DNA of 64,000 nucleotides from Auanema rhodensis. Taxonomy: Eukaryota; Nematoda; Chromadorea; Rhabditida; Rhabditidae. Made by a program: the position numbers and the translations under genes. Numbering within the stretch: the first letter of the stretch is position 1; each line of letters begins with the position of its first letter. Positions 11,760 through 24,391 of the stretch are shown here, one piece after another. Where the stretch lies: contig OZ059895.1 in the NCBI GenBank assembly GCA_964057225.1, positions 15,181,001-15,245,000 of the forward strand, read 5' to 3'. The notes under the pieces are model-generated. The model worked only from the letters and a program-made list of their open reading frames with translations, was not told where the DNA came from and ran no database searches.

Positions 11760-12760
11760 CTATTATAACTATGTATTTAACTATATATATATTTTCTTTG
11801 AATCCTAAAGAAAATATAGTTAACATACAAAATATATAATATACATATATCATATTGTACATTTCCTTTCTATTTTATTTGTATTCATGCTTTCAACATG
11901 ATATATTCTGGAAAGAATCTTGAACTATGAGATTCGAATCGCATCTGAAATCTCGTCTGAAGTACACAAGTTCTTCATCTACACATCATATAAACTGACG
12001 ACTAGGCTCTATACTACTACCATTATTCTAATCTACTGTCTCATATACGTGAAGTAATTTGTTAATCTCACGTACATTTTACGTCAAACGAAATCTAGAC
12101 ATTCTAATTCTCATAACGAACGAGAACGGTTGCTATAATTCTCATCAACTTTTTAATTAATATCTTTAATTATTATTCAAATCAATTTTATTTTAGTTAA
12201 ATATATATTAATTTTTTTTTAAACAAAATATATATTTAGTTTAATTATATATAAACAAAAAAAATTAATAAATAATGTATATAATATAATAAAATGAATT
12301 TGACTTAGTTTACGATGTAGTTTGCTTCTTCATATTTTTCTTTTTCATCATCGTCTCTGTGTGTATATTTTTATTTTAAGAAAAAAAATTGTTTTATAGT
12401 TATGTACAGAAGATAAAAAAAAATTTATCGAATCGCCGGTTCATCAAATAGGTATTTTGGAAGAAAAAAACGTTCAAAAACATTTGTTCTAGAGTACATA
12501 TACGGTATGGGGGTAGAGGGAACAGGGAGGGATGGAGGGACGGAGTGTATCTTCCATAAGATGGACAACTCACTGTTAGTTCTTTCAACTTTGAACTATC
12601 AAACGTTGAAAGATCGTATACAGAGGGAAAGACGGTATTTCACCGGAAATATGGAATGTATCCATTGAAGAATGATAAAGAAATAAATAGAATAACGTAT
12701 TATACAGTTCAATTATGAATATTTCTTGGAGATTATGAAACAAGAGAAGAGGAAACTAGG

Positions 12761-12830
<70 letters not shown>

Positions 12831-12944
12831 GATTAGATGAGAGAAGAACATGGAGATGTTGAATTTGAGGTGATGTGAACTAACTATATGGCAACAGTCT
12901 CATCTATTTGAGATGATATTTGGTATGATTGAAAAGAAAGAAAA
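11760..12944. other. Convergent spacer, AT-rich, with stem-loop and GA repeat
   Basis: Lies between the 3' ends of the 9841-11759 (+) and 12945-13647 (-) genes. Around 11779-11821 an inverted repeat pairs ATTTTCTTT with AAAGAAAAT, extended by AACTAT/ATAGTT, just 3' of the stop codon. 12180-12300 is very AT-rich. A GA microsatellite lies at 12762-12830. No coding exon recognised. Confidence 0.55.
12762..12830. repeat. (GA)n microsatellite
   Basis: GA repeat with a few A interruptions, in the 3' flank of the 12945-13647 gene. Confidence 0.95.
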
Positions 12945-13647
12945 TCAAACACTAGTCGGTTCAGTTGGGGATCGATCCTGAAAATTGGAAAAATATTGGA
13001 ATCCTCGTTGTTTTTTCTTAAATAATTACCTGAATAGCAACAGGAAGTGAAATAGGTACAGCGGGAACGTTCTGATTACACGAGCGACGTCTGAAAATGG
13101 AATTGTTACACATGAGATGAAGATTGTATGTGAATGATGTTGAAGTTCATAGTTGTAACAAGACTACAGTAAGATTTGGTATCATGATTGTGAATGTAAT
13201 GTAAGAGATATCATTCGAAATCGAACCTCTTGATTGGTCTTGTAGCTTTGTCGTCGTCATCGTCTTTCTGATCACTAGTTGTGAATGGATCAGCTGGTGG
13301 TATCTCATCTCTACATTCAGACTCAGCAAATAGTTGGCTAAGTGCAGCAACAGCTCGCTTTCTGAAATGCGGCGTAAAAAGCCATCTTATGAATGATCAT
13401 CAGCTACAAACCTAGATAGATGTGGACGAGATGGAAGCTGAATATGCTCATCAGCAGGCTCTTCAAAGTCTCTACTGTAATGGAAGGAAAAAAGTTTTTC
13501 AGTTATATGTTCAGTCAGTATTTACCGTGAGGCAATGCTGACGAGCAAGCCTTCCAGCATCATCATTTCCTCTCGATATTCAGCAACCTTTTGATCAAGC
13601 TCAGCATATCTTTCGAATAATTGTTCTTCAACTGTATCGATATTCAT
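12945..13647 (-). CDS. Orphan small charged protein, probably nuclear
   Basis: Five exons join in phase (13526-13647, 13412-13474, 13227-13361, 13030-13090, 12945-12977) to 137 residues. The N-terminal 40 residues form a heptad-like amphipathic helix (LFERYAELDQKVAEYREEM) likely to be a short coiled coil. A helical AVAALSQLFAES segment follows, then an Asp run (KDDDDDK) and a basic cluster (RPIKRRRRS) that could act as a nuclear localisation signal. The C-terminus is Pro/Ser-rich. I do not recognise the family. The consistent splice phases and small introns (about 50-140 nt) make it a believable gene. Confidence 0.65.
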
Positions 13648-14065
13648 AATTTTTTCTTGTTCTTCTCCTGCTTTTTAACCTAAAATACATAGAATAACAT
13701 TTGAAAAATAAGAAAAAAATGAAATAAGAATAAGAAAATCAAATACGGATGGTTACAACGACATACAAATGAAAAACATTGTTTAGAGTTACTTTGCAAA
13801 TTCATTGAAGTTGAGATAGTAGTTGTTACTCTTATCAATTGTCATCATAGATTCTGCTAAATCACGACTTCTTATCCATTTCTCACAACAGTTTATTTGA
13901 AAATGAGAAAGTGTGAGAGAGCTGATGATGATAACTGGAAAAAGCGGGTGAGAGGGAAAGAGAGGGAGGAGTGAGCAAATGGATAGTGAAATGAGGAGGA
14001 GATGCAGTATAAGGAAAGTCAGCCAAAAGACTAATAGAGATAAGAAGAGTATCGAGAATGCTGGT

Positions 14066-14070
<5 letters not shown>

Positions 14071-14147
<77 letters not shown>
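14071..14147. repeat. (GA)n microsatellite
   Basis: Nearly 40 uninterrupted AG units in the 5' flank of the 12945-13647 gene. Confidence 0.98.
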
Positions 14148-14150
<3 letters not shown>

Positions 14151-17100
14151 GAAGAGAGAATGATTCTTTACCAAATCATTAGTAACTATATGATAAACGT
14201 TAATATACTATAGTTCAGATCCATTCATCCGTCTGCAACAACAATAGACAACAACGAGCAGCATATGAACTACGAAATACAATTTTTCAAAAATTTTCTT
14301 TCCTCCTTTCATTTAAACCAAAAATACACGTACAAACCCAGAGTGATTTACAAGAAAAACGACATAATTCTATTGAAATATTTTGTACAAAATGAATAAA
14401 AGTGTGTTCAATCCAACCGTGTTGTGTTTGTTTTCAATTTAAAATGAAAATCTTCACGTGTTCACGTGAAGGTGACGTGAGAATAGGCTCAATGGCATTG
14501 GTATATGAGTACTGTTGTATTGAATTTTCAATAGAATGAAGCTTATAGAGAATGAAAATGAGATGATGTTGAAGCGCAAAATTGCAGTTTCAATTGAAAT
14601 TTGCTCATCACATGTTAGTACAGTATTCATATACAATCTCTTATCGACATCTTGAGCTTACAGCATATTCGCATATTGGGTTGTTTCAGCAATACACAGT
14701 ATGATCATACTTCTCTAGAATATTGAAAAACTATAGATAATGTTTGAATAATATTATGAAAAAGTCATTAAAGTTATAATATTTGATGAAAAGAAACGGC
14801 TGATTAGTCGAAATAGTTAGCATAGTTAAGCATTTGGAAAGCTGATATATACAGTGATTGACAAATGAATATTAATGTAGTTATAACTGTATTTGATTAT
14901 ACATATGACAAGTTTAAATGAAAAATCTAGACAAAAGACAGAGAAATGAGGGGGAGAACGGCTGGAATGGGCGCAGCTCGAACAAGCTACAATCAAATAT
15001 TTCATGCTCAAAACATCGTTGAGCAGTTCTATAATGACATAATGCTGTTAATAGAACTCTGGAAATAGAGCAGAGTTTTCATTTGGCTCTGCAACCATAC
15101 CAACTCAATCTAATTTAGATAGACACCAGGTATGGCAGCCAGGAATGAAGCAACTCTGAGGATAATGAGGAAATATTCCAGCTGCTATTTCAATCAGGCG
15201 GATTAGCTTTTGGGCTTGTTATCTGAGAGCTGAACGACCTGTTTCTAAGTCGTCAGAAATAGCTAACAGTCAACACCAATTATGAGCTGTGACAATGGTT
15301 GATGAGCCGACAAACAGTAGGAGGTGAGAGATAGATCTGGAGAAGCTGGTGAGACATGTGTTTGCATGTGATGACAAGCTATCAGAGCAAGTGGATAAGC
15401 ATGAGACACGAACATCAGGTGAAGATAAGTAGGCTTTAGAGCTCATCTACGATTATGTCTCTGACTCCCGAGATGTTAAAGTGAAGAAAGCATGAGCTAT
15501 AGAGAGGATGAAAGAGATGGGAGCCATTAAGCTGAACCTGTCAGCAATCTGGCTGTAGAAATGTACCTAGAGCATGATGGACACATTAGTGCGAATATCT
15601 TCTAAAAGGTTAAAAGAGCGTGAATTCATAAGAAATTGAGGGGAGAATCCATTTCCTGTCTTCATATATTATTCCTAGACAATTTCTACCTGAGTTCCTT
15701 TTCTCTCTCTCTCTCTTTATCTCTCTCTAAGAATTATGTTGGAAAGTCAATGTAATGTGATTGGCCATTTACGTAAAACATTATGTCTCGATATTGCGTT
15801 CTCATGCCCCCTATCTCTCTCTCCCTTTCTCCTTCGCTCCGTTAATGGATGGCACACCTGGTGCAGACTGTCAAGGAGACAAGACTATGAGTCCTTACTC
15901 CTGCATGTCTCTCTCTCTCTCTCTTTCAGTTGATGGCAATCTTGAAATTCTATTATATAATAGAATATATATATATGTATTACAATAAAATTACGTATTA
16001 TACGCAATATATTATATAAAAATAAATATTTTTGTTGATAGTGAAGATACTGGATGATTACACATGTGAGGATTGTTCGGAAACAAGATGAAAACATATG
16101 AATAAAGAGGATGATAACTGGCAAATCTTGCCTTGATTCTAATAAGAAACAACACATGCTTACTGTAGTTTGACAAAAGATTAAGTTTTTTTCAGGGATA
16201 AATGTTTAAATGACGGATATAATCAAGCAAAATTGATAAGATTTATGTGTTGCATTGCGCCAAATTTGCTATCGAAATTGCAACTTGCCTCGTTTGTGCT
16301 TGCAAAACGATATTAACATCAACTCCACAATCACAAGCATATCTTATGGCAATTGGAAGCCTAATATGGTTTTGATATTGAGGTTCAATCAACCTCACCA
16401 ATACATACAGCCAGGTGCTGAAGCTTAATCACCTTAGGACTAATGCCTGCTGTTTACAACCCGCCAATGAATAGGTCATTTAGCGTTGTTGTCATGATGA
16501 AGACGAAAATCCCGAATTAATTGCAAACTACCATACAATTCAATAACGTACGTGTATGAGCAAACAAGGTAAAGAGCAAGAAAATCTTTCATTTACCGCA
16601 TATTTTCTAAAAATATTGAAGGACGGAGAGAGAGAGAGAGAGGGGGGGAAATGGCGATGATGGTACTGCACACAGGGCTGTTGGATGAAGCTGCTACAGT
16701 TTTCTAAGAATTATGCAAAATGATTCTACTACGTAGCTGTCCGTAAGCGAAATTTCAAAGCAAAATAGAATAGAGGGATTGAAAAAGGAAAATAGTGATA
16801 GAACAACAGAGCAAAATGAAAGTTTTGGAATTTTTGAAGAAGAAGGAGGGACAGGTGGAGCATACACCAACACACACACTTGCTCACTCGCTCACGATAA
16901 AAGCGGAATGGAGAGCCAGGCGGCGCTTTCATGAAAATGAGAAATGAGCACAAGAAGTTGAATGATATATCGATGGTTTCCATAGCAACCATCATCAGAT
17001 GAAGACGAGTGTATCGAGCATAATGGACAAATAACGAAAAATATTGGTGAAAATACAATGTAATTCTTGAAACTGCAGTCAATGTAATGAAATAAACAAA

Positions 17101-18625
17101 TAAATTTAAAGATATAATAGAAAAATTTGGTAATGGATGGATTATGAAGCGAAATGAAGTGAGAATGAGATAAAAGAGATTTGAGGGAGTCAAATTAGTA
17201 GCATAAGGTAGTGATTGAGCTTATGGAAATTATAATTTTCGAGGCAAAAATTTTTGAGAAATAGTAATAAGGGAGAAGGGAGAGAGCGAGAGAGAGAGAG
17301 AAGTATTTGAAAATGAAACAAATTTAGAAAAAATGATAGCTCAGAGTTCGAAAAACGAAAAGTTGTTGAGTAGTCTGTTCTGCTCATTCGAGACATTTCA
17401 AAGCTGCCACACGACACAGTTGGAGATATTGAGAGTTAGAGGTGAGAAGGGGACAACATCCCCCAAGAAAGGATGCTGTTCACAAAGTGCTGTACGAGCA
17501 TATGTAGTGCTTGGAGCATTACAAGAGCAAAGACGGATGAATAAGGAGAGACTAAAAGGCTGAGGAGGAGAAATCGTTAGTATTGCGCACAAATCACCTC
17601 CATCACTTGTCTCTTTTACCTTCCTTCTCTTCACTATCCATTCTGTGTTCTCTCCTTCTCCCTCTCTATCTCTCTCTCTTATTTCGTTTATTCTCTCTGA
17701 GCTCTCTGAGCTAGATGCTCTCGTTATATCGTGTTTTCTCTTTATGTTAAGATCTATATGTTTGTATGTGAACAAACATTGAAATGCTTTTGGTTCACAG
17801 CTTGAAAGATAAGATACGAGGAGGAGAAGAGGATGATGACGAAGACATAGATAAAGAGAGAGAGGAAGAGATAGATAGAGAGAGAGAGGGGGAGAGGAAA
17901 AGAACAAAAAAAGAAGAAGAAAGAAGAATTAGTTAGTCCCAATAAGGCTAATCTCTTGTTCAACATGTATCTATTTGAATACAATTTATAATAAAATAAA
18001 AAAAAAAGATAATTCCACTCAAAGATTAGACGACCAAAATCAAAATGTTATTATAATCCGCAAATATTATTAAAATACGGAAAGTGCGACTAATGTGGTT
18101 TAAAATAAAAGAGAAAAAATGTCATTTTAACAGAGAATTGATGACGGTTAAAGATTGGCTGGTAATTATTCAGAATAAAGTCATCAACTCCGGTACATGG
18201 CCAGTCAGTCTCTGACGATCGAGAGGTGCGCATGCTAGAAGAGAGAAAGAGAGAGAGAGAGAGAGAGGTACCGGGTGGGCGGCCTGTGAAGAAGGGGTGT
18301 GGAGGTGGTGATGAAGACGATGGCCGGAGAGGGAAACTTGGAAGAAGAGAACATGAAGACAGAATGATCTACAGATAACAAATCTCTATATGTATGATGA
18401 GAGACGTCAGACAGTCAAAGATAGAAGGACGTAATGAGGTCATAGATGGTAAAGGTCTGATATCAATTAGATAGCTGACTCCAGATTTTCATGCTCCAAT
18501 CGAGGCACTCAGTATATCTGTCAGTTATCTCTATTCATTGGTCTCACATCATACAGTCCAATGCAAGAAATTATAGATTAGAACAACATTGAGACATATA
18601 TAGACATACATACATACAATCAGAA

Positions 18626-18676
18626 AGCCAGTCAGCCAGTTAGTCAGTCAGTTAGTTCGTCAGCCAGTCAGCCAGA
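18626..18676. repeat. Degenerate CAGT/CAGC tetranucleotide repeat
   Basis: Tandem AGCCAGTCAGCCAGTTAGTC-type units over about 50 bp, preceded by a short CATA repeat. Confidence 0.8.
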
Positions 18677-20419
18677 CGAAGAAAGCCGTAAATGAAGTGA
18701 AAAGATAGAGACAATTTCCTACATCATATTGGCCTTGGAGAGACTGTGTGTGGCGACTTCTTCTAATTTCGGATGTACGGGTACTGTATCCGACGTTCAG
18801 ACTTAACAAACACGTTTTTCAATTATGTTTTGAGAGAGAAAAACAAAAAAATTTGGCCAAAAATTCTGCTTTCATCAACCTTTTAAACGCCTGGATTCAC
18901 AAAAAGAAAAGTTGGAACGAGGAAATGATGTTCTACAAGTGAAAAACTAATCGAATTTTCAAAAAAATAATCATCAAGTTCAAGAAAAAGGCTAATAAAG
19001 CAGCATGTCCAGCATTGTCAAACATTATTATATCATAGAAAGAAGTTAAAACTGTGTGTATGTGGTTATTTGAATGTGCAGAGTAGACGGCTGTCTTGTG
19101 TGACCAACACAGAGGGAGAAAAAGACACAGAGAGAGAGAGAGAGAGAATTGTAGTCGAGGGGGGATGACGATGGAGTAAGGTGGTTGGTGTTAGGAGAAG
19201 GATAAGAAGGAAACAGAGATACGGGGAGTGGATTTCGGTGAGGCTTTAAGGAGACGACACAGAGAGCAAGAGAGAATATCCGTGTGGTTACATATTATCC
19301 AATTCCCTTCTCTCTCTCTCTCTTTCTCTCTCTCCCTCTCTCTCTCTCTGAAAATTTCTCCAAAGTTCAATCTTTGTAATTCCAAATTGATTGATTATAA
19401 ATTTTATCTTGCTATGTAAGCAACAGAACATTTTGTCGCAAGACAATTTCCTTTGAAATTAAAAAAAAAAAAAAGAAAAAAGAAGAGAAATAATTCCGTT
19501 TGAACTACATTTATAAACTGATAATCAGTGATTACGATGGATGCTTTGAAAATGTTTCTCAGTTTCCATCTTTGAACGAAAAATCGTCGTCTTTTCTCGT
19601 TCCTGGCTGGCATTATCAACAACGGAACTTTCGTTTCTGTAGAAATGCGCGAATTTCAGCAAAAATTTTGTGGAAGAACAAACCTAAGTGCACATGAAGT
19701 TTTACATTTCATATTTCAAGATCTCGAACTTGCAAACCATTATCAGACTGGCCAGGATATCTTTCAGACTTTCTCTATCTCTCTCTCTCTTCCTCTCTAA
19801 AGCTAGTCCAATTCACAATATCACCTAGCTAACTTCTTCTTCTTCTTTCTTTTTCAAGAAAAATAGTCATTTCATCAATAACAAAGACGAAAAATGGGCC
19901 AAAAAGAGAGAATACAAGTAGAAAAATGAATTAAAATTCTTTTTGATTCATTAAATCTGTTAACTATACTAGTCATTATCCAATCTAAGACGACCTTTTA
20001 CCTCTTATTTTGCGGTTTTCGACTGAACAACGGAAAACGATGACGATATGATCTGACCTCCAATAGATCAAATCCATTTCCCCCCATTCCCTCTCTATCT
20101 CTCTCTATCTCCCATTCCCCTGCTCTCTCTCTCTCTCTATCTCAATCAAGACTAAAATTCCTTAAACAGTTATCTATTATAATATTTATGTTACAATTAA
20201 ATTATAAATTAATAGAACAATATAAAACATATAATATGATATTTACATTTATCAGAACACAGACGTTTCTTCGAAAAGCTTTTAGATTATTGATGCAATT
20301 ACCAACTTTATCCAACTTTTTTTTTAAATTAAAACTTGAATTAATGAAGTATTTATAGTTTCAATGTATTTATTATATTTATTAATACAAGTAATTTCTT
20401 ATATGTTTCTTAATTCAGT

Positions 20420-23336
20420 ATGAAATTTCGTATATTCCTTCTGCTGTGTATTGAAACAGTTGTTGTCGCAACTCGAAGGTTGGTAACCTTAAATATAAGA
20501 TTTATAGATATTTAAACTAAAATTTGTTACGTTAATAGAAAAACAAGAGGACATTTTGCAAAATGCATTAATTTCCTGATTATTTAGATATCAAATAGAT
20601 TTGGATGATAGTCCGGAAAATCGTTGGAATGGCGTCGTGCGTGACCATTTGCAACACATACCAGCTGTTATTGAAGAATCCAAGTAAGAGCATATGATAA
20701 TGATTGTAACTCATTTCTTGGCTGCTCAAAACGAAAAGAATTTGTTAGAGGGGGGATTGGTTTCTTCTCTCTCTCTCTCTCTCTAGATGTATCTCTTCAA
20801 GTGTGGTGATTGTATATAGAGAGAAAAGGGCAAGATCAAGGTATTCCTCAAGAATATTAAGTTGAGGATAATTGAGAGTTTACAAGGACTTGATATGAGA
20901 TTGGCTAGTATTTTACAATCAGCGGTTAAAATCAATAAGGAATAGCCGACACAAGACATTAGAAGATTACCTTGTATACCCTTGCATGACAATATCTTCG
21001 CGCATGGTCTATGATTATCCCCCTCTATCCAGACAAAGTCTTTGATATCTCTCTTATATACCGGGTTACGAAACGACATAGTAATATCTAATTAAGAATC
21101 AACGAAGTCACCTTCTTCATCTCACATTCCTTCTATTTCCCTCAATTCAACCTAAAACCAATATGCAACTATGATGACACCATCATCGTCGTCTTAATCT
21201 TCTCTCTCATGAGAGGGGTCAGCAACAGTACGTGTTTCTGATTTTATTCAGATTGCTAAGTTGTCAATTACTGAATACACTCGATACTGAACGACATCAA
21301 ATTGACGTATAAATCTTGTTGACCAAGATTCAGCTGGCAATAACCCAACAAAAATTCGCGCAACGTCAGCTAGCCACTCAATCGACATTGCTATCGATGA
21401 GGCTCAAGTGGATGTTATAATTAATTAACTTTTCTCACCCTCATGTTCATTATTCATTACCCAAAAAAATGTATTTATCTTGACTTTTCGTCATGTTCTA
21501 CCTCTCATATCATACCATACTATTTTCAATTTGTCCTTGAAAATTGACAGAAACTGGCAAGTTTTTTCACTTTATTTTTCTTCTGGTTAAAATCATTTCG
21601 AGATTGTCAAGATCTACGCAATGATAAGAACAACCTCAATTTTCTTAACCAAGTTCCATTAATTTTGAGTTCAATCTGCGAACACATTTAACAGCTTATT
21701 TTGATTGACAAGTGAGCGAACACCTTGTCCAATCTGGGGGCCAATTGATGAACTCGAATACGAAAACTCGAAAAACATTAAGCTAGTTGTAACACACATT
21801 AGGAGTAACGTCAGCAATAGTGAAGAGAAGTATAGGGAAGAAGGGGGGGGGGGTGAAGTTGGTAGAAAATTGAAAATAAATATAAACACAGCACATGAAC
21901 AACCGCAATACAATAGAAATGAATTAATGAATAAAAAAATATTGGAAATTTGCCAATAAAGCTTAAGTCACGTACACGAGCATTCGATGCGTTGACGTCA
22001 AAACATGCTAATTAGCTCATGCGCAAACAAGAAGTTTGAAATTTGCGTCATTACCATTTGAAAGATTTTAATAAATTCCTTCCCTGTTCTGATACTAATT
22101 ATAGTTTTCAATTTATTTTGCTTTCAGAAGTTATATACCTGCCAAGTTGCAACCATTCGTATGGTGGCTAGCAGCTCGAGTTGGCAAATTTTTTCCGGAA
22201 GAATATGAGCGTGAGCTGAGAGGTAATTTTATGCCAACGGCCATTGCATCAGAAATACCATGTATGTAGGGATTGCTCGTGAAGCAAATTTACCATTTGG
22301 AGAAGTTGTTGGCTTGAATATCTTGTATGATATTACTGCTTTTGATCGTAAACAGTGAGTATTGGATGGTTTGATGTCAACAACATCATGAATCACATGA
22401 TTAAGCATTCTATCGGATTTGGGTTGCACATCTATAATTGCTGAAGATATCAAGGGTAATATCATACACGGCAGAAATCTTGATTATGAAATGGGATCAC
22501 TTCTCAAGAATATCACAGTTTTAGTGGATTTTATGAAAAATGGAAAAGTTTTTCTTTCCCAGCTACCTAAAACATGAAGAACTTATAGATCTTATATTCG
22601 GGAACAACATTCGTACTTTACAATGGACTTCTAACTGGACAACGTCCATCAGCATTCACTGTTACATTGAATGCCCGATGTAAACATTCCCAACAGTAAT
22701 TCTGGAAATGATATTCTATTCAGATTCTGGAGCATACATTGACAACATTTTGATGGAACTGTATACACGATTCAGACGACCTGTATCTTTTTTCATCAGA
22801 GAAGTAAAGAACATACTCTGAACTGCTCATAACCTAGGTTTTCAGGTTTTGGAAACCACAAACAGCTTTAATGAAGCATTAACAGAGCTATCCTCCATTC
22901 CTCTCATATCACCATCATATATAATAATTGGTGGAATGAAACGAGGTGAAGGAGCAGTTATTTCCAGGTGTATAACATTCACATTTTTTCCACGTAAGAC
23001 CAATTAATTTTAGAAATAGAATGAAAGCTGCTGATATCTATACATTGAGTAAAACAAGATGGTTTTTGGTTGAAACCAATTTTGACCATTGGAAGCAGGA
23101 TGGAGATAAGCGGAGGTTATCTCACATTTCCACATGCAAATTTCATCAAATCTGCAATATTTAGAATAACGGCTGAACGAGCTTTAACTAAAATTGGCCA
23201 AGAATTGTTTACCAGGGAATATCTTCAGAATATATTAATGATGGAGCCTGTTCGAAACAATTTGACCATTTATTCAACAGTATTATCAGCAGCATATCCT
23301 GATGTATTTTTTGACACATTCAAAGTTTTGGTTTAA
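20420..23336 (+). CDS. N-acylethanolamine acid amidase/acid ceramidase family hydrolase
   Basis: Ten exons join in phase (20420-20478, 20588-20683, 22128-22222, 22270-22354, 22406-22547, 22589-22679, 22724-22803, 22846-22967, 23014-23115, 23165-23336) to 347 residues, the usual size for NAAA. An N-terminal signal peptide (FRIFLLLCIETVVVA) fits a lysosomal enzyme. Family landmarks: IDLDDSPENRW near the N-terminus; the autocleavage/nucleophile motif CTSIIAED with Cys119; HGRNLDY with Arg135 and Asp138; IIGGMKRGEGAVISRNR; ETNFDHWK; NNLTIYSTVLSA. The family hydrolyses fatty-acyl amides after self-cleavage before the Cys. The C-terminal part looks closer to NAAA than to acid ceramidase. Odd: the conserved active-site Asn expected in the ALNxTGQ-like segment is Thr here (ALTKIGQ). 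Starts one nt after an AATTCAG acceptor-like site. Confidence 0.92.
21989..22009. promoter_or_regulatory. CRE-containing repeated motif, copy 2
   Basis: GCGTTGACGTCAAAACATGC, within the long second intron of the NAAA-like gene (20684-22127) and close to exon 3. It matches 447-470 almost base for base. Confidence 0.3.
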
Positions 23337-23653
23337 AATATGAGATATAAACACATTATATTATGTTATAAGATTTTGAATTTAACAAAAAACAACCGCT
23401 CTTCTTCTCTTTAATTTTAAAAATGAAATTCTACGTTTTCAGCCATGTGTTATCATTTTATTTCGCCAAATTGGGACAGTGCGGTTGTTCACAATATTGA
23501 TCATAAGAGATCAAAAAGAGTTATTTTCCTTTTTATCATCACAAAAACTTGTTAGAAAGTTAAAAGATCAAAAGGAATAACAATGACAATCAGGCACATG
23601 CTCTACAGCAACTGAATCAACGTTCGGCAGAAATCAAAAAGCCAAAAAGAAAC

Positions 23654-23725
23654 TGCCTCATGCTGGAATCGAACCAGCGACCTTCTGTTTACTAGACAGA
23701 CGCTCTGCCCCTGAGCCAATGAGGC
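23654..23725 (-). tRNA. tRNA-Thr (anticodon AGT)
   Basis: A complete cloverleaf can be drawn on the minus strand. The acceptor stem GCCTCAT/ATGAGGC is seven perfect pairs. The D arm is GCTC/GAGC with a GG-containing loop, and the anticodon stem is TCTGT/ACAGA. The loop CTAGTAA places anticodon AGT, so it reads ACU threonine codons after A34-to-inosine editing. The T arm is GCTGG/CCAGC with loop TTCGATT. The discriminator base is A. No intron. The internal B box GGTTCGATTCC is canonical, and a T5 run just downstream on the minus strand serves as the Pol III terminator. Confidence 0.95.
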
Positions 23726-24357
23726 ACACACGTGACATAAAACTTGTAAAATGCGAAAGTACCAGCCATATTCTGTATAAGTCATGGTGAAAGTATGAAA
23801 AACTCTGTAAATGATTGAAAAGAAAACTTTCGCGGTTATATCAATACGTCTTTATTTCGATTCAACAACAGCATTCAGTATAGAATAATTTGATCATTTC
23901 GCCACCAAATTTCAATAAAAACTAAAATTCTGTTGACTTGTAATGGATGACCCTAACTCAAGCTTGAAAGAGGTAAATTAAAGTGATTGTGGGGGATAAG
24001 CCGGTGTTGTTGGCCATATCAAGAAAAAAAACAAAAGATTCTAATTGGACCCGATCACTTTCATGTATCTAAAGAAACTCGACAAATTAGCGAATAAGCT
24101 GGTTACTTCACACGTGAATCTAATTCGATTTTCATTCTCATTTCTTCTATTCATCTCCAAGAGAACGGCTATTTTGAATTTCATTGAATTTCATCTTGTA
24201 TCAATCCTATTTATCAGTATTCATTTCCGTTCGAATAACAGCCTTTGATGATTAATCCAGCCTATCCAACAAGGCACATTCCAATTTATTCTGATATTTC
24301 AAAATCTAAATTGCATTCAATATTATACTTTAATTCTCAATTTATATTCGAATTTTT

Positions 24358-24388
24358 AAAATTATTATTATTATTATTATTATTATTA
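24358..24388. repeat. (ATT)n trinucleotide repeat
   Basis: About ten ATT units immediately 3' of the stop codon of the TPR gene. Confidence 0.95.
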
Positions 24389-24391
24389 TAA

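Larger units (their letters stand above)
13648..20419. other. Gene-poor region rich in GA/CT repeats
   Basis: About 6.8 kb with no exon chain I can support. Long ORFs here (for example 16729-17193 and 17398-17907 on the minus strand) are low-complexity Ser/Leu/Phe translations of purine-rich tracts. It contains GA microsatellites, a CAGT-type repeat at 18626-18676, and a perfect 18-bp palindrome TTCTATTATATAATAGAA at 15948-15965. It could hold promoters of the flanking divergent genes or non-coding RNAs that cannot be seen by eye. Confidence 0.5.
23337..24391. other. Convergent spacer containing a tRNA gene
   Basis: Sequence between the 3' ends of the NAAA-like (+) and TPR (-) genes. It holds the tRNA-Thr gene at 23654-23725 and an ATT repeat at 24358-24388. 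Nothing else recognised. Confidence 0.6.

Noticed and set aside
16729-17907. Long minus-strand ORFs of 154 and 169 codons
   Set aside because: Composition (Ser/Leu/Phe runs, SLSLS) mirrors purine-rich repeats on the other strand; no recognisable motif.
18601-18680. Possible CRISPR-like direct repeats
   Set aside because: Short contiguous tetranucleotide units without spacers, in eukaryotic DNA; simple repeat.
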